A stretch of 64,000 nucleotides of DNA, from the NCBI GenBank assembly GCA_963802745.1, contig CAWDKL010000070.1, positions 219,365-283,364 of the forward strand. The letters are read 5' to 3'. Source of the DNA: JAJPKK01 sp963802745. Lineage in GTDB: Bacteria > Pseudomonadota > Alphaproteobacteria > Rhizobiales > Xanthobacteraceae. This document shows positions 61,695 through 64,000 of the stretch, one piece after another. Below the pieces are notes generated by a model. That model searched no databases and was not told the origin of the DNA. It was given only the letters and a program-made list of their open reading frames with translations. Position 1 is the stretch's first letter; the number at the start of each line of letters is the position of its first letter. The position numbers and the translations under genes are program-made.

Positions 61695-62912
61695 ATGCAC
61701 GATGTCCCCGGTTCCCATTGGCATGAACCGACGGCCGGCAAGCGCGCCGGCTTCGGCAAGTTCGGCCGGCCGAAGACGCCCTACGACCTGTTCATGGAAT
61801 CCGAGGGCATCCCGGTGTTCCGCGACATCGGGGTCAGCAAGGTGCAGAATCTGCCGCTCGCTCCATGGAAGCGCATGGGCGGGCGCGGCAGCTACATCCA
61901 GCTGCACGGCACCGAGGGCAAATGGGGCTGCTACGTGGTCGAGGTGCCGGGCGCCGGCGCGCTCAATGCGGAAAAGCACCTCTATGAGGAGGTCTATTTC
62001 GTGGTCGAGGGCCGCGGCACCACCGAGGTGTGGCTCGACGCCGATTCCAAGCGCCACGTGTTCGAATGGCAGAAGGGATCGCTGTTCTCGATCCCCGTCA
62101 ATGCCTGGCACCGCATCGTCAACGCCAGTTCCAGCCCGGCCTTGCTGCTCGGCGGCACCACCGCGCCGAACCTGATCAACCTCATCAACAATCTCGGCGC
62201 GATCTTCGACTGTCCGTATCAATTCCGCGACCGTTTTAGCGGCGCCGACGATTTTTACAAATACAAGGATGACATCGAGCCCGATCCGGTGCGCGGCCTT
62301 GCCATGCGGCGCACCAACTTCATTCCCGACATCGTCAATTGCGACCTGCCGCTCGACAACCGCCGCTCACCGGGCTTCCGCCGGGTCGAGCCGTTCATGA
62401 CGGGCAATACCTTTTATCTCTGGATCGGCCAGCACGAGAATGGCCGTTACTCCAAGGCGCATGCCCACACCTCGGCCGCGGTGCTGGTGTGTATCAAGGG
62501 CAAGGGCTATACCTACACGTGGCCCGAGCATGCCGGTGTCACGCCCTGGAAAGATGGCAAGGCGCACCTGGTCAAACGGGTGGATTACGAGCCGGTCGGC
62601 CTGGTTTCGGCGGCACCGGGCGGGGCGCGCTGGAACCACCAGCATTTCGGCGCCTCCAAGGAGCCGCTGCGGCTCACCGCCTGGTTCGGCCCGCACAATC
62701 CGGGCCGCGAGCCGGGGCCGCCGGGCGAGGTCCACACCGATTACACCGGGATGGATATTCCGGAAGGAGGTACCGCTATTCCATACTGGATGGAGGACCC
62801 CTTCATCGCCAAAGAATACGGCGAAATCCTCGCCCGCGAAGGCGTGGTCAACCGCATGGAGCCGCAATTCTACGACCGCAATTACAAGGGCGAATTGCCC
62901 AAGGGGGTTTGA
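61695..62912 (+). CDS. bicupin protein
   Basis: A 405-residue protein with two cupin barrels. The first (AEKHLYEEVYFVVEGRGTTE, and FSIPVNAWHRIVN) keeps a Glu and His; the second (YSKAHAHTSAAVLVCIKGKG, with WNHQHFG) has several His residues. The layout suggests a metal-dependent dioxygenase or isomerase. AAAGGA precedes ATG 61695. The substrate is unknown. Confidence 0.85.
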   Translation: MHDVPGSHWHEPTAGKRAGFGKFGRPKTPYDLFMESEGIPVFRDIGVSKVQNLPLAPWKRMGGRGSYIQLHGTEGKWGCYVVEVPGAGALNAEKHLYEEVYFVVEGRGTTEVWLDADSKRHVFEWQKGSLFSIPVNAWHRIVNASSSPALLLGGTTAPNLINLINNLGAIFDCPYQFRDRFSGADDFYKYKDDIEPDPVRGLAMRRTNFIPDIVNCDLPLDNRRSPGFRRVEPFMTGNTFYLWIGQHENGRYSKAHAHTSAAVLVCIKGKGYTYTWPEHAGVTPWKDGKAHLVKRVDYEPVGLVSAAPGGARWNHQHFGASKEPLRLTAWFGPHNPGREPGPPGEVHTDYTGMDIPEGGTAIPYWMEDPFIAKEYGEILAREGVVNRMEPQFYDRNYKGELPKGV

Positions 62913-63060
62913 GGACGGATTTGAGGCCACGGTTTCCGGTCGGCCGGACCTGTTGTGCGCAGGAGCTTAAACCGGGGGCCGGCTGCAGCCGGCCAATCGT
63001 GGAGGATTGCCCGCTGGCACAGATGATGTGGCCGGACATGACTTGGAGGTGTGAAATGCC

Positions 63061-63294
63061 GTGGCAACACACTGCATTTTTGTCGCGATCAGGCGTTCAA
63101 GCTGGCTGCTGCTGTCTCTTGTCTTGGGCAGCTTCCTCGCCGCGTCCTGCGGCGAGGCCAGAAACCCTTTAAACCTATCGGACCTCGCCGCAGGTATCAA
63201 AAGGCATTTTACGGCGCCAGCACCAATGAAGTTCGCTTCAGCAGGCGCGGGGACACAACGGCGACCACTGCGGTTCTTGATTCGGAACATTTAG
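63061..63294 (+). CDS. possible small lipoprotein
   Basis: A 77-residue frame from GTG 63061 reads SSWLLLSLVLGSFLAASCGE, a lipoprotein-like signal with LAASC. What follows loses protein-like character. A different frame downstream (ATTAVLDSEHLAAAGIEFVR) looks coding, so a frameshifted or decayed gene is possible. Confidence 0.35.
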   Translation: MATHCIFVAIRRSSWLLLSLVLGSFLAASCGEARNPLNLSDLAAGIKRHFTAPAPMKFASAGAGTQRRPLRFLIRNI

Positions 63295-63525
63295 CGGCTG
63301 CAGGAATTGAGTTTGTCAGAATTCAGGACGGATGTAATCCTGGGTTCCTGCGGCGGCCAGTTCCCAGCCCCCCCCCCGCTGGCCGCCGCTCCCTGGGCTG
63401 CGCACATGGGACGAGACGCAAAAAAGAGACCATCGGAGGGCGGTTTTTCAGTGGTATTAGACGGTCTGCCGCGGCAACGAAAGGCCGCACAGATGCTTCC
63501 TTGCTACCTTTCTAGACCGCATTTC

Positions 63526-63668
63526 GATCAGGTCGAATCACACTCTCGGCCGTCACGCCCGCGCTTGTCGTCGCTTGTCGCGGGCATCCAAGTCTTGCTT
63601 GCGACGGCCTTGCGTGGATGGCCGCGACAAGCCTGGATATGCCCGGCCATGACTCCCGGTGATCTGAC
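63526..63668. repeat. dispersed element B, copy 3
   Basis: Begins GATCAGGTCGAATCACACTC, has GCTTGTCGCGGGCATCCAAG and TTGCTTGCGACGGCC, and ends ATGCCCGGCCATGACTC. Same orientation as 29656-29790 and inverted against 25907-26050. Confidence 0.75.
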
Positions 63669-63793
63669 CTGACCTGATCTGATCTGATTCCGGTCTAAGA
63701 GGTCGGACATGCTACTTGCAAAAATTTCAAGACGAGAGCGAACTCGTTCGCCAGGTGATACGTTATATTTAGTCTCTTATGTGGAGCACGGAC

Positions 63794-64000
63794 ATGAAAA
63801 GAATTGTTGTTGCCCTCATGGGCGTGTCGCTGTTTGCACCGACTGCGTTAGCGAAACATGTACACCACTCCCGCGGCTACTACGCCTCGAGTGTGCCTAA
63901 CAATCCAGCACCGTCCGGAGCTCGCCCGTCCGCTCCCAATCGTCCCCGCGAGTACGGCGAGACCCGCAAGGGAGTTCGTGTGAACCCGGACGAAGTTGCG
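63794..64000 (+). CDS. small exported protein, truncated by the window edge
   Basis: From ATG 63794 a signal peptide (MKRIVVALMGVSLFAPTALA) is followed by KHVHHSRGYYASSV and a Pro/Arg/Asn-rich tail, with no stop before the window ends (at least 69 residues). It resembles the many small basic secreted proteins of rhizobia. The family cannot be named from this part. Confidence 0.6.
   Translation, partial: MKRIVVALMGVSLFAPTALAKHVHHSRGYYASSVPNNPAPSGARPSAPNRPREYGETRKGVRVNPDEVA

Noticed and set aside
1..64000. CRISPR arrays, tRNA or rRNA genes, a phage block or a conjugative region
   Set aside because: I saw no regularly spaced repeats, no tRNA- or rRNA-like sequences and no structural phage or transfer genes; the only mobile-element gene is a short integrase stub.

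Overview
This window looks like chromosomal DNA of a GC-rich alphaproteobacterium of the Hyphomicrobiales (Bradyrhizobium/Xanthobacteraceae-like). The grounds are the rluD-rpoH neighbourhood, the murJ-trpS-uspA neighbourhood, a divergent DUF465 pair, several Bug-family (TctC-like) periplasmic binding proteins, FixK/FNR-type boxes, and dispersed palindromes with cores such as GCCGGGCTTGTCCCGGC. I see no tRNA, rRNA, CRISPR array, plasmid or phage backbone.

Layout. 1-8.9 kb: 3' part of glpK, a parDE remnant, rpoH, rluD, plsY, a higBA module, purK/purE and two DUF465 genes. 9-20.4 kb: two Bug proteins, parC, an inserted block (hicAB plus Uma2) bounded by copies of the parC 5' end, uspA, a two-gene nucleotidyltransferase-like module set between trpS and uspA, then murJ. 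20.6-30 kb: exported proteins, an alpha/beta hydrolase, a ModA-like binding protein, a sulfatase, an acylphosphatase-like protein and a YCII protein. 29.8-33.4 kb: cytochromes c, an orphan [2Fe-2S] subunit and a SoxCD-like pair, with an integrase fragment between. 33.8-38.6 kb: secreted hydrolase-like proteins. 38.7-41.7 kb: a brnT/Xre toxin-antitoxin operon with a readable promoter and operator, another hicB, RraA and a Bug protein. 42-52.9 kb: ctaD, small enzymes, paired ABM proteins, cobT, a porin, an enolase-superfamily gene and an M24 peptidase. 53-64 kb: a further Bug protein, Uma2, a cyclase, a Tlde1-type protein, ALDH7 plus a saccharopine-dehydrogenase-like gene (probable lysine catabolism), a bicupin, and a truncated secreted protein at the window edge.

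Two patterns run across the window. First, many good genes are broken by a single inserted or missing base, among them murJ (three times), purE, parC, cobT and glpK. Several are normally essential, so indel errors in the read or assembly are the likeliest cause, and their pseudogene calls should be read with that in mind. Second, there is real rearrangement that indel error cannot explain: relics of a ModA-like gene (one with an internal inversion), a relic of the enolase-superfamily gene, a duplicated parC start, an internally deleted parE, an integrase stub, and three families of small palindromic elements. One of these has 17-bp perfect terminal inverted repeats flanked by TA and lies between two genes that look like one operon.

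The best candidate for an undescribed system is the pair at 15865-17414: a small nucleotidyltransferase-like protein whose gene overlaps by 4 bp a gene of unknown function, together interrupting a neighbourhood of housekeeping genes.
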